DNA of 64,000 nt from Amycolatopsis sp. AA4 (GTDB lineage Bacteria > Actinomycetota > Actinomycetes > Mycobacteriales > Pseudonocardiaceae). Where the stretch lies: assembly GCF_002796545.1 (NCBI RefSeq), contig NZ_CP024895.1:62001-126000 (forward strand), in the 5' to 3' direction. Positions 8,410 to 17,176 of the stretch are shown here, piece after piece. The notes beneath the pieces are model-generated. The model was not told the origin of the DNA, searched no databases, and was given only the letters and a program-made list of their open reading frames with translations. A program made the position numbers and the translations under genes. Each line of letters begins with the position of its first letter. Within the stretch, counting starts at the first letter, position 1.

Positions 8410-9041
8410 TCCCCGCCCGCGCCTCGGGCCCGGCCTACGACGGCGGGTCGTGGCGGCTGGCCGATCTCGTGCTCGCCGCCGCCCATCTCGACGACCCGCA
8501 CCAGCCGGCGATCCGCGACCGCGACGGCCTCGCCGCCGCCCTCGCGGTGAGCCTGCTGGCCGAGCAAGTCCTCGAGGGGACGATCGCCGCCACCCGCGAC
8601 GAACTGGTGTGGCTGCAGGAACCGGTGTCCGCTCCGCCTCGCGACGCCGTGCTGCGCGTCCTGCTCGGACACGGGCTGCCCGCGCCGATCGCCGTGGTCG
8701 CCGACAAGCTCGCACGGGACTCGACCGAGACGGTGTGGCAGCGGCTGGTCGCCTTGGGGGTCGCACAGCGGGTGCCGCGGCTGGGACGCGGGCACGGATT
8801 CGCGTTCACCGACTTCAACGCCCGCCAGTGGCCGCGGGCGCTGCTGAGCAGGGCGCCACACCGGCCCGACGCGCCTCTCGACGGCGCGGCCCCGCTCGCC
8901 GTCGTGCTCTGGCGCGTCCTGCGCATCCTCGGCCTCGCCACGTTCAGCCTCCCGGCCGGAACCCGCGCGTGGCTGGAGGCCGTCGATCCGCCGCCCGGGA
9001 TCGGCCCGCTCCTGCGGGCCCTCCCCGCAGCACGGACCTGA
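8406..9041 (+). CDS. GOLPH3/GPP34-like protein
   Basis: 211 residues. The helical pattern LADLVLAAAHLDD ... GLAAALAVSLLAEQVLEGTI ... TRDELVWL ... VLRVLLGHGLPAPIAVVADKLAR ... VWQRLVALGVAQRV resembles the GPP34 (GOLPH3/Vps74) fold that many actinomycetes encode in several copies; in eukaryotes it binds PI4P and in bacteria the role is unknown. The assignment rests on the alternating Leu/Ala helices and the length. Coupled to the preceding Cys-rich protein by ATGA. Confidence 0.5.
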   Translation: MIPARASGPAYDGGSWRLADLVLAAAHLDDPHQPAIRDRDGLAAALAVSLLAEQVLEGTIAATRDELVWLQEPVSAPPRDAVLRVLLGHGLPAPIAVVADKLARDSTETVWQRLVALGVAQRVPRLGRGHGFAFTDFNARQWPRALLSRAPHRPDAPLDGAAPLAVVLWRVLRILGLATFSLPAGTRAWLEAVDPPPGIGPLLRALPAART

Positions 9042-9138
9042 CCGGCCCGGACCCGCACTTCGCTTCACCCCGCACGAGGGGCACCTCGCCGTGCCCTGTC
9101 TTTGCCCTGTTTCCGTTCGCTCACAGGAGGTTTCACGC

Positions 9139-10137
9139 ATGCGCAGGTATTCGTTCCCGCGTCGCCGCCGGCGCGGCTCGGCGGCGATCGCGCTCGTCGC
9201 GGCCGCGGTGCTGGCCGGCACCGCGGGGTGCGGGCTGCTCGGCGGTTCCGAACCGGCCCGGGGGCCGGGCGGGCGCGATCCCGTCGTCGTGGCCGAGATG
9301 CCGCTGATGGACGTCGCGCCGCTGCACCTGGGCCTCGACCGCGGGTTCTTCGCCGACGCAGGCGTGACGGTCACGACGGCGACCGCGGCCAGCGGCCAAG
9401 GCGCCATCGCCAAACTCGTCTCCGACGAAGTCGCCATCGCCTACGCCAGCGACGTCGCCGCGGTGCTGGCCGCGGCCGGCAAGGCCGGCGATTTCGCCAT
9501 CATCGCCGAAGCCTCGTCGGCGCCGCCGAAAACCCTCGAGCTGGTCGTGCCGAAAAACAGCCCGATCAAGTCCGTGAACGACTTGCCGGGCAAAAGGATC
9601 GCGATCAACGCGAAGCACGGGCTCAGCGACACTCTCGTCATGGCCGCCCTCACCGCCCGCGGGGTCAAGGTCGGCTACGACGACATCCAGTGGGCGGAGA
9701 TGCCGTTCCCGAGCATGGCCGGGGCGCTGCGCCGGGGCGACGTCGACGCGGCGTCGACCGTGGAGCCGTTCGTCACCGAAGCAGCGAAGGACGGGGCCGA
9801 GGAGGTGCTCGACCTCGCGTCCGGAGACACCAAGGATTTCCCGGTGTCGTGCTATCTCGCGAAAAAATCGTGGGTCCGCAGTCATCCGGCCGAGGTCGCG
9901 GCGTTCCGCGCCGGACTGCGCCGCGCCGTCGATCTCGCCCGCAACGACCCCGGCACGGTCCGTGCGGTCGTCGCCGGCTACGCGAAGATCAAGCCCGACG
10001 ACGCCCAACTGGTCAAGCTGCCGGATTTCCGTGCCGACATCGCACCCGTCGCGCTGCAACGCGTGCCCGACCTGCTCAAAAGCTACGGGGTGATCGACAA
10101 ACGATTCGACATCACGACCCTGATCCTCAATCCCTGA
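9139..10137 (+). CDS. ABC transporter substrate-binding lipoprotein, NitT/TauT (NMT1-like) type
   Basis: 332 residues after a perfect AGGAGG (9125-9130). The N terminus has an Arg-rich start, a hydrophobic stretch and the lipobox LAGTAGC (Cys about residue 30), so it is a lipoprotein on the outer face of the membrane. The body has the NMT1/SsuA fold: PLHLGLDRGFFADAGVTVT, SDEVAIAYASDVAAVLAA, LPGKRIAINAKHGLSDTLV, and MAGALRRGDVDAASTVEPFV. Such proteins bind aliphatic sulfonates, nitrate or thiamine precursors. No permease or ATPase gene is nearby, so it is an orphan and its ligand is open. Confidence 0.85.
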   Translation: MRRYSFPRRRRRGSAAIALVAAAVLAGTAGCGLLGGSEPARGPGGRDPVVVAEMPLMDVAPLHLGLDRGFFADAGVTVTTATAASGQGAIAKLVSDEVAIAYASDVAAVLAAAGKAGDFAIIAEASSAPPKTLELVVPKNSPIKSVNDLPGKRIAINAKHGLSDTLVMAALTARGVKVGYDDIQWAEMPFPSMAGALRRGDVDAASTVEPFVTEAAKDGAEEVLDLASGDTKDFPVSCYLAKKSWVRSHPAEVAAFRAGLRRAVDLARNDPGTVRAVVAGYAKIKPDDAQLVKLPDFRADIAPVALQRVPDLLKSYGVIDKRFDITTLILNP

Positions 10138-10170
10138 CCCGACCGGCGGCGGCCGTGTCGCCCTCCAGCA

Positions 10171-10207
10171 CCGGCGGGCGGCGAGGCCGGGCGCCCCGGC
10201 CCGCCGG
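10171..10207. terminator. Hairpin between converging genes
   Basis: CCGGCGGGC (10171-10179) pairs with GCCCGCCGG (10199-10207), with further G/C pairing inside. It lies just after the substrate-binding gene and before the end of the STAND gene on the other strand. Confidence 0.45.
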
Positions 10208-10326
10208 CGGATGCGAAGGGTTGCGGCTGCGGCGAGCGCGGCGCGGAGGCTGCGGGCGTCACTGAGCTCCTCCCTGGGTTCCTTGTTCTGTCCGGCGAGC
10301 AGCGCGGCAAGTCGGCGTTCGAGCAG

Positions 10327-12279
10327 TCATCGGTTTCCGTTCCTCTCGCGGTGGTCTCCGGGGACGGCTGTGTCGCGGTCGGGGTCGGCGGGCGCGCGGG
10401 CGGCTTCTTCGCCGGCCCGGGCCGCGTCGCCGGAGGCTGCGCCGGCGGGTGTGCTGTCGAGATCGGCAAGGGCGGCCCGGAGTTCTTTCTCGGTGTGGGG
10501 CGACTGGATGCGTTCGACGCGCGGGAGCAGGGCGAGCAGCCGCGCGCGGGCGGCGCCGGGATCGCCGCGGCGGGCCTGGATCCCGGCGACCTGGACCGCG
10601 GCCTTCACGAGCTGGGGCAGGTCGCCGATGCTGTCCAGGTAGCGGATTGCCTCGTGCAGTTCCCGCCACGCCTGGTTCTCGCGGCCGAGCCTGATCAGGA
10701 TCGCGCCGCGCCGCTGCAACGCCATTGCCGCGCCGCGCGGCTGGTCGATCTCGAGGTGCTTGTCGATGCTGCGCTGGTAGAGGGCCAGGGCGAGCTCGAG
10801 GTCGCCGTGGTCGCGGGCGGCGCGCGCCATGCGGGAGCAGGAGGTGGCCAGCGTCGGTCCGTGCTGTTCGCGCTCGTCGATCTCCAGCGCGGCCTGGTGA
10901 TGCTTCTCCGCGTTCTCGGTCTGGCCCGTCTCGAGGGCGATGAATCCCAGCTGCAGCAGCATCAGCGCCTCGGCCGGAGCGTTCCGGCATTCCCGCGCCG
11001 CTGCGAGCCCGATCTCGCACAGGTCGCGGAACGAGTCGTAGTCGCGCACGTGCAGGAAGAAACCCCACGCCGCCTCGGCCAGTCGCCACAGTTCCTCGTT
11101 GAATCCGTGGGCGGCGGCCTGGGCGGCGACGGCGTGGACGGAGTCGCGGTACTGGTGCCACCACTGCATCGCCGTGCCCGGGTCGTCGGCGAACACCGCG
11201 GTGTCGACGGCGTCGGCGGCGGCGTCGAGGCGGGCCCGGTGCTCGTGGACGACGCGGCTGCCTGCGTCGGTTTTGTCACCGAGCGCCTGGACGCAGCGGG
11301 GCAGGACGTCGGCGAGGTCCGGCTGGTCTCGTGCGCGGACGCCGGCGTCGGGCCAGACCATCTTCGACAGCGCCACGCCCTCGCCGCAGGAGGCGTCGAG
11401 CAGGTTTTGCTCGTCCAGATCCGCGATGTCGGCGGCCGCTGCCTCGCGCGTGCAGTGGAGCGCCTCGGCGAGCACGTCGAGGTCGTGGGGGACACGGGCC
11501 AGCAGGCCCAGGGCACGGTAGGTGCGCCGGGCCGACTCCGGAAGGGCGCTGAAGGACGCGTCGAAAACCTTGGCCGCGTCGGCGAATTCTCCGGTGAGCC
11601 GGGGCCGGGCGGTTCTGCGGCGGCCGCGGCGGGTCACCGCTTCGATGGCGAGGAAGAGCGGGTTTCCGTGGCAGCGCTGGAGGACGGCTTCGAGGTCGTC
11701 CTCGGCGATCTGTCCGGGGCGGATGCGTTCCCGGACCAGGACGCGGGCCTGCTCGTCGGGGAGGCCGCCGAGCACGAGGATGTCCGCGCCGTCGAGTTCG
11801 AGTCCGGGCAGCCGGGACCTGCTGGTGACGAGCACGACGGCGCCGGGGGCGCCCGGCAGCAGGGCGCGGACGTCGGCGCTGCGCTCGGCGTCGTCGAGCA
11901 GGACGGCGATTCTCCGGCCGTCGGTCATCGCCCGGTAGGCATTGCCCCGCAGGATCGGGGAGTGCGGGATCTCGGGCAACGGGACGCCCAGTCCGGAGAG
12001 GAAGCCGTGCAGCAGCACCCCGATCTCGGCGCTCTCGGCGTCGAGGCTCGCGTACAGGATCCCGTCGGGGAACCGCTCGCGGCGCGTGTGCAGCCAATGC
12101 AGGGCCGTCGCCGACTTGCCGGTGCCGCCGAGCCCGGTGAGCACGGCCACCGACGGGCCCGGGCCGGTGCGGGCGGCGATCTCGTCGAGCGCGGCGAGTT
12201 CGGCGTCGCGGCCGACGAGCAGCGGCGGCGGGGGCGGGAGCTGGACCGGCCCGCGCGCGGGGACCGGGCGGCCGGTCAC
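10327..12279 (-). CDS. STAND-type NTPase with TPR repeats
   Basis: 650 residues from GTG 12279, which overlaps the TGA of the upstream lipoprotein gene (GTGA). Residues 49-57 hold the P-loop GLGGTGKSA, followed by a Walker B-like RRIAVLLDDAE, an NB-ARC-like VVLVTSRSRLPG, and CHGNPLFLAIEA. A winged-helix region comes next (FSALPESARRTYRALGLLAR), then about seven TPR-like helical pairs from residue ~350 (LEIDEREQHGPTLATSCSRMARAARDHGDLELALALYQRS). The C-terminal 40 residues are disordered. STAND proteins act as signal switches; here there is no DNA-binding domain, so its output is probably protein contact. The truncated protein at 26670-27926 is a homolog. It closes a long operon of lipoproteins. 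Confidence 0.82.
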   Translation of the reverse strand: MTGRPVPARGPVQLPPPPPLLVGRDAELAALDEIAARTGPGPSVAVLTGLGGTGKSATALHWLHTRRERFPDGILYASLDAESAEIGVLLHGFLSGLGVPLPEIPHSPILRGNAYRAMTDGRRIAVLLDDAERSADVRALLPGAPGAVVLVTSRSRLPGLELDGADILVLGGLPDEQARVLVRERIRPGQIAEDDLEAVLQRCHGNPLFLAIEAVTRRGRRRTARPRLTGEFADAAKVFDASFSALPESARRTYRALGLLARVPHDLDVLAEALHCTREAAAADIADLDEQNLLDASCGEGVALSKMVWPDAGVRARDQPDLADVLPRCVQALGDKTDAGSRVVHEHRARLDAAADAVDTAVFADDPGTAMQWWHQYRDSVHAVAAQAAAHGFNEELWRLAEAAWGFFLHVRDYDSFRDLCEIGLAAARECRNAPAEALMLLQLGFIALETGQTENAEKHHQAALEIDEREQHGPTLATSCSRMARAARDHGDLELALALYQRSIDKHLEIDQPRGAAMALQRRGAILIRLGRENQAWRELHEAIRYLDSIGDLPQLVKAAVQVAGIQARRGDPGAARARLLALLPRVERIQSPHTEKELRAALADLDSTPAGAASGDAARAGEEAARAPADPDRDTAVPGDHRERNGNR

Positions 12280-12593
12280 GGTTCCCGCCCCGGAGGCTCG
12301 GCATCCGCGGCGGGCGGTGTGTGCGCGGTGTCGGGAGGCGCGGCGGCCGCCGGGATCCCATGGGAGCGCAACAGTTTCTTCAGGCAGCGCAGGACGGGCG
12401 TCTGACCGCACAGGCGGGCCGGGACCGGCGTGCCGTCGCATCCGGCGAGGGCGCCGGTCGCCGTCATCACCGCGGCGGTCAGCGCAAGCACGGTGCGGGT
12501 CGCGCGCGGCCGGCGGCCGCGGGGCGCGCACCGGGGCTGCTGTCTCGGGCGGCCGGGAACGCGGTGGTACGCGCGATCGCTGACGGGGTTCAT
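12276..12593 (-). CDS. Small lipoprotein, unknown function
   Basis: 105 residues from ATG 12593, with AGGAG about 9 nt upstream. After a basic N terminus (RPRATRTVL) it has a hydrophobic segment ending in the lipobox GALAGC, then Cys-containing VPARLCGQTPVLRCLKKLL and a Pro/Ala-rich tail. It follows the DUF3558 gene by 35 bp and overlaps the STAND gene by GTGA, so it is part of the same operon. No family recognised. Confidence 0.7.
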   Translation of the reverse strand: MNPVSDRAYHRVPGRPRQQPRCAPRGRRPRATRTVLALTAAVMTATGALAGCDGTPVPARLCGQTPVLRCLKKLLRSHGIPAAAAPPDTAHTPPAADAEPPGREP

Positions 12594-12628
12594 GGGCGGA
12601 GCTGTTCTCCTGGGTGTCGGGCGCGCGG

Positions 12629-13369
12629 TCAGTGCCGGAGATTGCCGAGCGCGAGGGCGGCGATGTCGCGGGCGGATTGGCACGGGTCCTTCTCTCCTTT
12701 GTGCACGGCCGATTGGGTGATCGACACGACGAGGGTTTCGCGGTCGCTGGTCCCCATCGCGACGTCGCATTCGCCCCGGCCGGCCCGGGGATCGTCTTCG
12801 CCGTAGGCGACGACGGGATACCCGTCGACAGGCGCCAGCGGCAGGAAGAACGGGTAGGCGCCGCCTTTGGCGCGGTAGACAGAGGTCAGGCCGAGGTCGT
12901 TGATATCGGGGTACAGCACCGCGACGGACGCCTGGGCGAACCAGCCGCACGCCGGACCGACAGGGCCCTGCGGATCCGCTTGGACGCGCGGACTGGGGCC
13001 GAGGAGGCCGGAGATCTGGGCCGGCGTCAGCGTGGCGCACGGGTTCTGCTTGAACCTGGCGGTGTCGAGCGGGTGCGGCACGCTCGGCACGCCAGGCCCC
13101 GGAAGCGGTCCTGTGTACGTGGTTGCGGCGGGTGCGGGCGGGAGGTCGTTCCGGGGCGGCTCGGCGCGCGGGGGCTCGGCAGTCCCGGAACAGGCGGCGA
13201 GCGCCGTCGCGGCCGCCAGCGCGACGGCGGCCGCCAGCGCGTGTCTCGCCTGTCCGCCGCCTGTGCCGCCGGGGGCAGGCGAGGCGCTGCGGGCCTGGGG
13301 TGCGGAGGCGCCGGCCCGGCTCGGGGAGCGCGGCGCCCGGCGGGGGCGGATCCCGGTTCGCGGCGTCAT
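12629..13369 (-). CDS. DUF3558-family lipoprotein
   Basis: 246 residues from ATG 13369, which overlaps the stop of the preceding small gene (ATGA). A long Arg/Pro-rich start leads to LAAATALAAC, a lipobox with the Cys near residue 60. The mature part has the DUF3558 pattern: HPLDTARFKQNPCATLTPAQISGLLG, ACGWFAQ, APVDGYPVVAY, ECDVAMGTSDRETLVVS and a final DPCQSARDIAALALGNL, with four conserved Cys likely in disulfides. The family is common in actinomycetes as exported lipoproteins of unknown role. Two further copies lie upstream in the same operon. Confidence 0.85.
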   Translation of the reverse strand: MTPRTGIRPRRAPRSPSRAGASAPQARSASPAPGGTGGGQARHALAAAVALAAATALAACSGTAEPPRAEPPRNDLPPAPAATTYTGPLPGPGVPSVPHPLDTARFKQNPCATLTPAQISGLLGPSPRVQADPQGPVGPACGWFAQASVAVLYPDINDLGLTSVYRAKGGAYPFFLPLAPVDGYPVVAYGEDDPRAGRGECDVAMGTSDRETLVVSITQSAVHKGEKDPCQSARDIAALALGNLRH

Positions 13370-13536
13370 TGTCCGCTCGCGGGGGTCGGTGTGACTGCGT
13401 CCGCCGCGTTCTGCAAGGGCGGGGGCCAGGGTTTCGCCGACGGCACTCTCCGGGTGTCGTCTGCGCTGCGGTTCTTGGCCTCGCGGTTGTTGTCCGTGGC
13501 GCGGGTGTTGGCGGCGCGAGCGGCGTTGCTGTTCAT
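13366..13536 (-). CDS. Small hydrophilic protein (56 aa)
   Basis: ATG 13536 with AAAGGAG 13 nt upstream opens a 56-residue frame rich in Asn, Arg and Ala (MNSNAARAANTRATDNN). Its TGA overlaps the ATG of the DUF3558 gene, and its own ATG overlaps the TGA of the decayed DUF3558 gene. These two overlaps are the main support. Function unknown. Confidence 0.45.
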   Translation of the reverse strand: MNSNAARAANTRATDNNREAKNRSADDTRRVPSAKPWPPPLQNAADAVTPTPASGQ

Positions 13537-14127
13537 CGGTGGCGTCGATCTCCTTTGCGTTGAGCGTTTGAACGCGGCGGGCGGTCTGCGGATGCGCCGT
13601 GCCGGACGGTGTGCGGCGCGTGCGGTGCGCAGACGACCTGGCACAGGCCGTCTGCGAGGTCGGCTCTGAACGCGACCGCGGGAAATCCCTGGATGGGAGG
13701 AAGCGGGCGCCAGAGCCGACGTCGGTTTGCTGTTCTGGCAGTCGGCGCTGAGCCCTTGGCGGTCCTCGGTGACGTAGCCCGTGCTGATCGCGGAGCCGGA
13801 GTCGGTGTTGCTCCGGCGGCGGCTCGGTCCGAGCCGGGCGAGGTTCCTGAGCGTGCCCGGCCGCGTCACCGAGACGACGCCTCCCACCGGGTCCGCGGTC
13901 AGCGCGGTCTGGCACGGATCGCCGGAAAGGGCGCTCGCCGGCAACGGAGTCTCCGCTTTGGGCGCTCTGCTGTGCGGCAGCGCGCCGGTGCGGACGGTCG
14001 CGACCGCGACCGCGGGTGCTCGTGCCGGGCCGCGGGAACAGGCGGCGGCGAGGACGACGGACCCGGGGACGAGCGCGGCGGACGCGGGGCATCGGGCGGA
14101 TCCTCTCGGGTTCTCGCCTCGGTCCAC
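13533..14127 (-). pseudogene. Frameshifted DUF3558-type lipoprotein
   Basis: From GTG 14127 the frame gives a signal with lipobox VVLAAAC and then GDPCQTALTADPVGGVVSV and GLSADCQNSK. Near 13720-13735 the coding character moves to another frame that reads LWRPLPPIQGFPAVAFRADL and LADGLCQVVC, matching the segment FFLPLAPVDGYPVVAY of the intact neighbour, and stops at 13533 exactly at the ATG of the next gene (ATGA). A single-base change at the AGCAAACCG site explains this. It is either a decayed gene or a base-call error; the correct stop overlap in the second frame suggests the shift is recent. Confidence 0.65.
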
Positions 14128-14433
14128 GGTTCCCAGGCGGCATCCGCGGTCTCCGTTCCACGCTTTTCCTTTCAGGGCAGGGCGAAATTCGGGAATTCCG
14201 GAGGGGGATTCGGCCGGAGGGCGAGGGCCGGGCAGGGCAGGGCCTGCGGATCCGAGGGCACTCGCGGACGCCGGTTGCGCCCCTGGCGCCCGCCGCCGCG
14301 GCCGGGGCCTGCTGGCGGCGAGCCCGACGGCTCCGGAGCCAGCGAGCGACGGCTGCGCCGATGGCGCGGTTCACGAATGTCCTTTCGCCAGAGGAAAGCC
14401 TCGCCAGCGCGGGGCGTGCACGGTTGTCGGCGG
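14128..14433 (-). other. Gap between DUF3558 genes
   Basis: A GAAAGGAC site followed by GTG 14374 could open a basic peptide (MNRAIGAAVARWLRSRRARR), but its frame runs on without a stop into the downstream genes and looks non-coding later. CTGAAAGGAAA near 14170 may serve the decayed gene. No terminator seen. Confidence 0.3.
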
Positions 14434-15180
14434 TCAGCTCCGGAGGTTGCGGTACACGGTTTCCATCACCTGGCGCGCGGCATCGCACGGGTCGCGTTTG
14501 CGGCTGTTGCGGGCCGATTGACGGATCCCGACGTCGAGGGTCTGGGTGTCGCTGGTCCCCAGAGCGACGTTGCATTCGGGCTTGCTGGCGCGCGCCTCCA
14601 CGCCGTAGGCGACGACCGGGTATCCGTCGATCGGCGTCATCGGGTCGACGAACGCGTAGGCCCCGCCCTTGGCGGCGTAGATGCTCGCCAGGCCGAGTTT
14701 GTCGACGTCGGGGACGAGGAGGATCACCGACGCCGGCAGGGGCGCGTGGGGTCCTTCCGCGGTGTGTTCGAACCACGCGCAGCCCGGCCCGCCCGCGCCG
14801 TGCGGGTCGGGCAGGGTCCGCGTCCCGTCGCCGAGCAGTTCGGCGATCTGTGCGGAGGTCAGGGCGCTGCACGGGTTATGGATGAAGCGGGAGATGTCGA
14901 GCGGGTGCTGGATTTTCGGGACTGCGGGACCGGGAGGGGTGTCCGCCTGCGCGGGTGCCGGCGAGGACGACGCGGCGGGAAGGGAGGGGGCAAGACCGGA
15001 GCATCCCGCGAGGAGAGTCGCCGCGACGGCCAGGAACGGGACGGCGCGGGCGCGTGCGGTCGGGGCGGAACGCGCGCGGCGGTCGTTCCTCCGGTCGGCG
15101 GGCGCCTGCCGGGCGGCGGCATGCGGCGCTCGGTCCCTGGCCCGGGCGCGGGATGGGAGTTTCCCTCGGAGGCGGGTCAC
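14434..15180 (-). CDS. DUF3558-family lipoprotein
   Basis: 248 residues from GTG 15180, overlapping the upstream stop (GTGA). A basic N terminus of ~45 residues is followed by VPFLAVAATLLAGC, a lipobox. The mature domain matches the neighbour at 12629: HPLDISRFIHNPCSALTSAQIAELLG, GCAWFEH, TPIDGYPVVAY, ECNVALGTSDTQTLDV and KRDPCDAARQVMETVYRNL, with all four Cys kept. The two intact copies likely arose by tandem duplication. Role unknown. Confidence 0.85.
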   Translation of the reverse strand: MTRLRGKLPSRARARDRAPHAAARQAPADRRNDRRARSAPTARARAVPFLAVAATLLAGCSGLAPSLPAASSSPAPAQADTPPGPAVPKIQHPLDISRFIHNPCSALTSAQIAELLGDGTRTLPDPHGAGGPGCAWFEHTAEGPHAPLPASVILLVPDVDKLGLASIYAAKGGAYAFVDPMTPIDGYPVVAYGVEARASKPECNVALGTSDTQTLDVGIRQSARNSRKRDPCDAARQVMETVYRNLRS

Positions 15181-15317
15181 GCCGGGTTCCCGGCGCGGTG
15201 TGCGTCGCGCACGCGGTCCACGGCGTCGCGGAGGTCGGCGGCGAGTACCGGCAGAGCCCCGGAGGGCAGCCGATCGGCCTCGGGCGCGGTGCGCGCGGCG
15301 GGGTGGTTCGCGGTCAT
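15177..15317 (-). CDS. Small helical protein (46 aa)
   Basis: ATG 15317 overlaps the TGA of the upstream gene (ATGA) and its own stop overlaps the next start (GTGA). The peptide is acidic-amphipathic (LPVLAADLRDAVDRVRDAH). Too short to classify; the two overlaps support translation. Confidence 0.5.
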   Translation of the reverse strand: MTANHPAARTAPEADRLPSGALPVLAADLRDAVDRVRDAHRAGNPA

Positions 15318-15805
15318 CGGGGCGTCGTTTCCTTGTCTGTGCGGGGATGTCGGCTGCGGCTCGGGTCGTCCGGGTCGTCCTGCGGCCACCGCGTCGCCGG
15401 GGCCGGGCCGCCGCCGGAGTCCTCGGTGCAGGGGTGTTGCGGCGCGAGCGGCATCCGGCCGGGTCCCGGGATCCGGGCGTGGTCGGTGTAGCGGCGGGGT
15501 CGGGGGGCGTGCAGGACCGGAGTCGCGCGGGTATCTCGGGCGGGCGCGGCGCGGACGTCGGCGTCGGGTGCTTCCGTGCGCGGGATCGGGATGGTGCTCA
15601 CCGCGTCGTCGGGGGGCGCCTCCTGCGCCAGCCGTGCGGCGAGCTCGTGCACGGTCAGATGTCCGCGTGGGGGCGGGACGGGCCGCCGCGCCCGCGCCAG
15701 CGCCGCCAGCGCCGCTCCTGCGGCGACCAGTACCGCCGCGGTCAGGACGAGCGCCTCCGGGTGGGGCTGGCCGATGTCGGCGGCCAGGGGGAGGTGGACG
15801 GTCAT
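15314..15805 (-). CDS. Single-pass membrane protein with disordered tail
   Basis: 163 residues, ATG 15805 behind GGAGGAG. One transmembrane helix near residues 17-38 (EALVLTAAVLVAAGAALAAL) followed by a Pro/Arg/Asp-rich, probably cytoplasmic tail with LTVHELAARLAQEAPPDD. Start and end both overlap neighbours by ATGA. Family not recognised. Confidence 0.65.
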   Translation of the reverse strand: MTVHLPLAADIGQPHPEALVLTAAVLVAAGAALAALARARRPVPPPRGHLTVHELAARLAQEAPPDDAVSTIPIPRTEAPDADVRAAPARDTRATPVLHAPRPRRYTDHARIPGPGRMPLAPQHPCTEDSGGGPAPATRWPQDDPDDPSRSRHPRTDKETTPR

Positions 15806-16635
15806 TTCAGCTCCTCCCTCGGCTGCTGCTCGGACGCGGCGAGCGCCAGCAGGGCGGAGTCGGAGTCGGCCGCGTCCAGCAGGACCGGGGGCTCCGATTC
15901 CGCCGAACAGGCCAGCGGGGCGAGGGCGAGCTGACTGAAGATGTCCGCGGCGACGTCCTCGGGAAGGTCGGATTCGGCCAGCGGGACGAGGAACCGGGCG
16001 AGGTGCGCTACGGCCGACGGCGCGAGCCCGGCGACGAGCCGGTCCCGCCGCTGCGCTGCTCGCTCCGGCCGGTGCCGGCTCTGGACGGCCAGGACCTCCG
16101 CGATCTCGTCGGTGCGTTTGGCCGCGACGCGGCCCAGCTGTGTCCAGTTTTCCGGCGGCACTGCCGCGAGCTCTTCGGCGGTGGTGAACCCCGCGTTCTC
16201 GAGGATCGTGCGGGTTCCGCGCGGCAGCGGCAGTTGCAGGTGCTGCAGCGGGGTCAGGGACTCGGGCAGTCTCGCCAGGCTCAGGCCCGCGCAGCCGCCG
16301 GGGCCGTCGAGGACGGCGCGCAGTTCGCCCGCGAACGGAGCGGTCCCCAGCGCCAGCACGGTGCTGTTGCGTGCCGCAACGATCGTGGCGCTCTGTGGTG
16401 GGTGCGCCTCGTCGATCCGGTGCAGTTCGACGAACAACCGCTGTCGGTCGCGGATGTCGCGCGCGACGTACTCGAGCGCGCCCCGGGCGTTGATGGCACG
16501 CCAGCACTCCTCCTTGGCGCCGACGTCGCGGGCGACGATCGACACCGCGTGCCGATCGATCGGCGTGCGCAGGCGGGAGGTGATCGGGACGACGACGGCG
16601 GACACGAGCGGGAACGTCCTTTCTGGACTGGGCAT
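15802..16635 (-). CDS. Hypothetical protein with helix-hairpin-helix (RNAP alpha-CTD-like) segment
   Basis: 277 residues from ATG 16635. The first 95 residues form an alpha/beta domain (SAVVVPITSRLRTPIDRHAVSI), and residues ~130-185 read LPLPRGTRTILENAGFTTAEELAAVPPENWTQLGRVAAKRTDEIAEVL, a pattern close to the helix-hairpin-helix of the RNA polymerase alpha C-terminal domain. An acidic Ala-rich tail follows. It could contact DNA or polymerase. It lies directly after an HTH gene (13 bp gap) and overlaps the next gene by ATGA, so the operon encodes its own DNA-related pair. The residues are cited in pieces; the whole family is not known to me. Confidence 0.55.
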   Translation of the reverse strand: MPSPERTFPLVSAVVVPITSRLRTPIDRHAVSIVARDVGAKEECWRAINARGALEYVARDIRDRQRLFVELHRIDEAHPPQSATIVAARNSTVLALGTAPFAGELRAVLDGPGGCAGLSLARLPESLTPLQHLQLPLPRGTRTILENAGFTTAEELAAVPPENWTQLGRVAAKRTDEIAEVLAVQSRHRPERAAQRRDRLVAGLAPSAVAHLARFLVPLAESDLPEDVAADIFSQLALAPLACSAESEPPVLLDAADSDSALLALAASEQQPREELK

Positions 16636-16648
16636 GGCGGCGTGGGAT

Positions 16649-17176
16649 TCAGTCGTTGAGGGTGCGCAGGCGTGCGGCGAATTCGGCCGGCGTCAGGGCG
16701 CAACGTCCGGCCAGCACCCTCTGCACGGCCGGGCCGAACTGCATGGCAGGCGAGGCCGATGCCTGGCGGAGATTGGCGTGGGCCCAACGCGCCGCGGGGG
16801 CCAGGGCCGGGTCCCTTGCCGCCGCCAGCAGGGACAGTCGGATCTGGACGCCGCCCTGTCCGGCGGACGTGATCCGGTCGTGCACCCGGGCGAGCAGTTT
16901 CTCCGGCGATTCGTCCATCGCGACGCACAATTCGACCAGCCGCATCACGTAGAAGCGCCGCAGCGCGAGTTCGTAGCACCCCAGGGTCTGCACGGACACC
17001 TCGCAGCGCAGACGGGCGCGCAGATCCGAGCAAGTCCAGCCTCGGCTTTCGCGCCTCTTCCGCAGCTCGTCTCCGAGGAAAAGCCAGTACAGCAGCTCGG
17101 GAACGTCGGTCAGGCGCAGCACGGAGTCCGGCACCCGGGACGGGCGCCGCAGCGGCGGGCGTTTCGCTGGTGTCAT
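16649..17176 (-). CDS. HTH (XRE-like) protein
   Basis: 175 residues from ATG 17176. Residues ~25-80 fit a helix-turn-helix of Cro/C1 type (LRKRRESRGWTCSDLRARL ... VQTLGCYELALRRFYVMRLVELCVAMDESPEKLL). The second half is helical (VQIRLSLLAAARDPALAPAARW) with no known signature. First of a five-gene overlapping string (HTH, alpha-CTD-like, membrane, small, DUF3558). Likely the local regulator; the target is inferred. Confidence 0.6.
   Translation of the reverse strand: MTPAKRPPLRRPSRVPDSVLRLTDVPELLYWLFLGDELRKRRESRGWTCSDLRARLRCEVSVQTLGCYELALRRFYVMRLVELCVAMDESPEKLLARVHDRITSAGQGGVQIRLSLLAAARDPALAPAARWAHANLRQASASPAMQFGPAVQRVLAGRCALTPAEFAARLRTLND

Noticed and set aside
13609..16659. 1016-codon plus-strand frame across the DUF3558 operon
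   Set aside because: A long open frame is expected antisense to high-GC genes. It covers several well-supported minus-strand genes and reads as Arg/Gly-rich noise.
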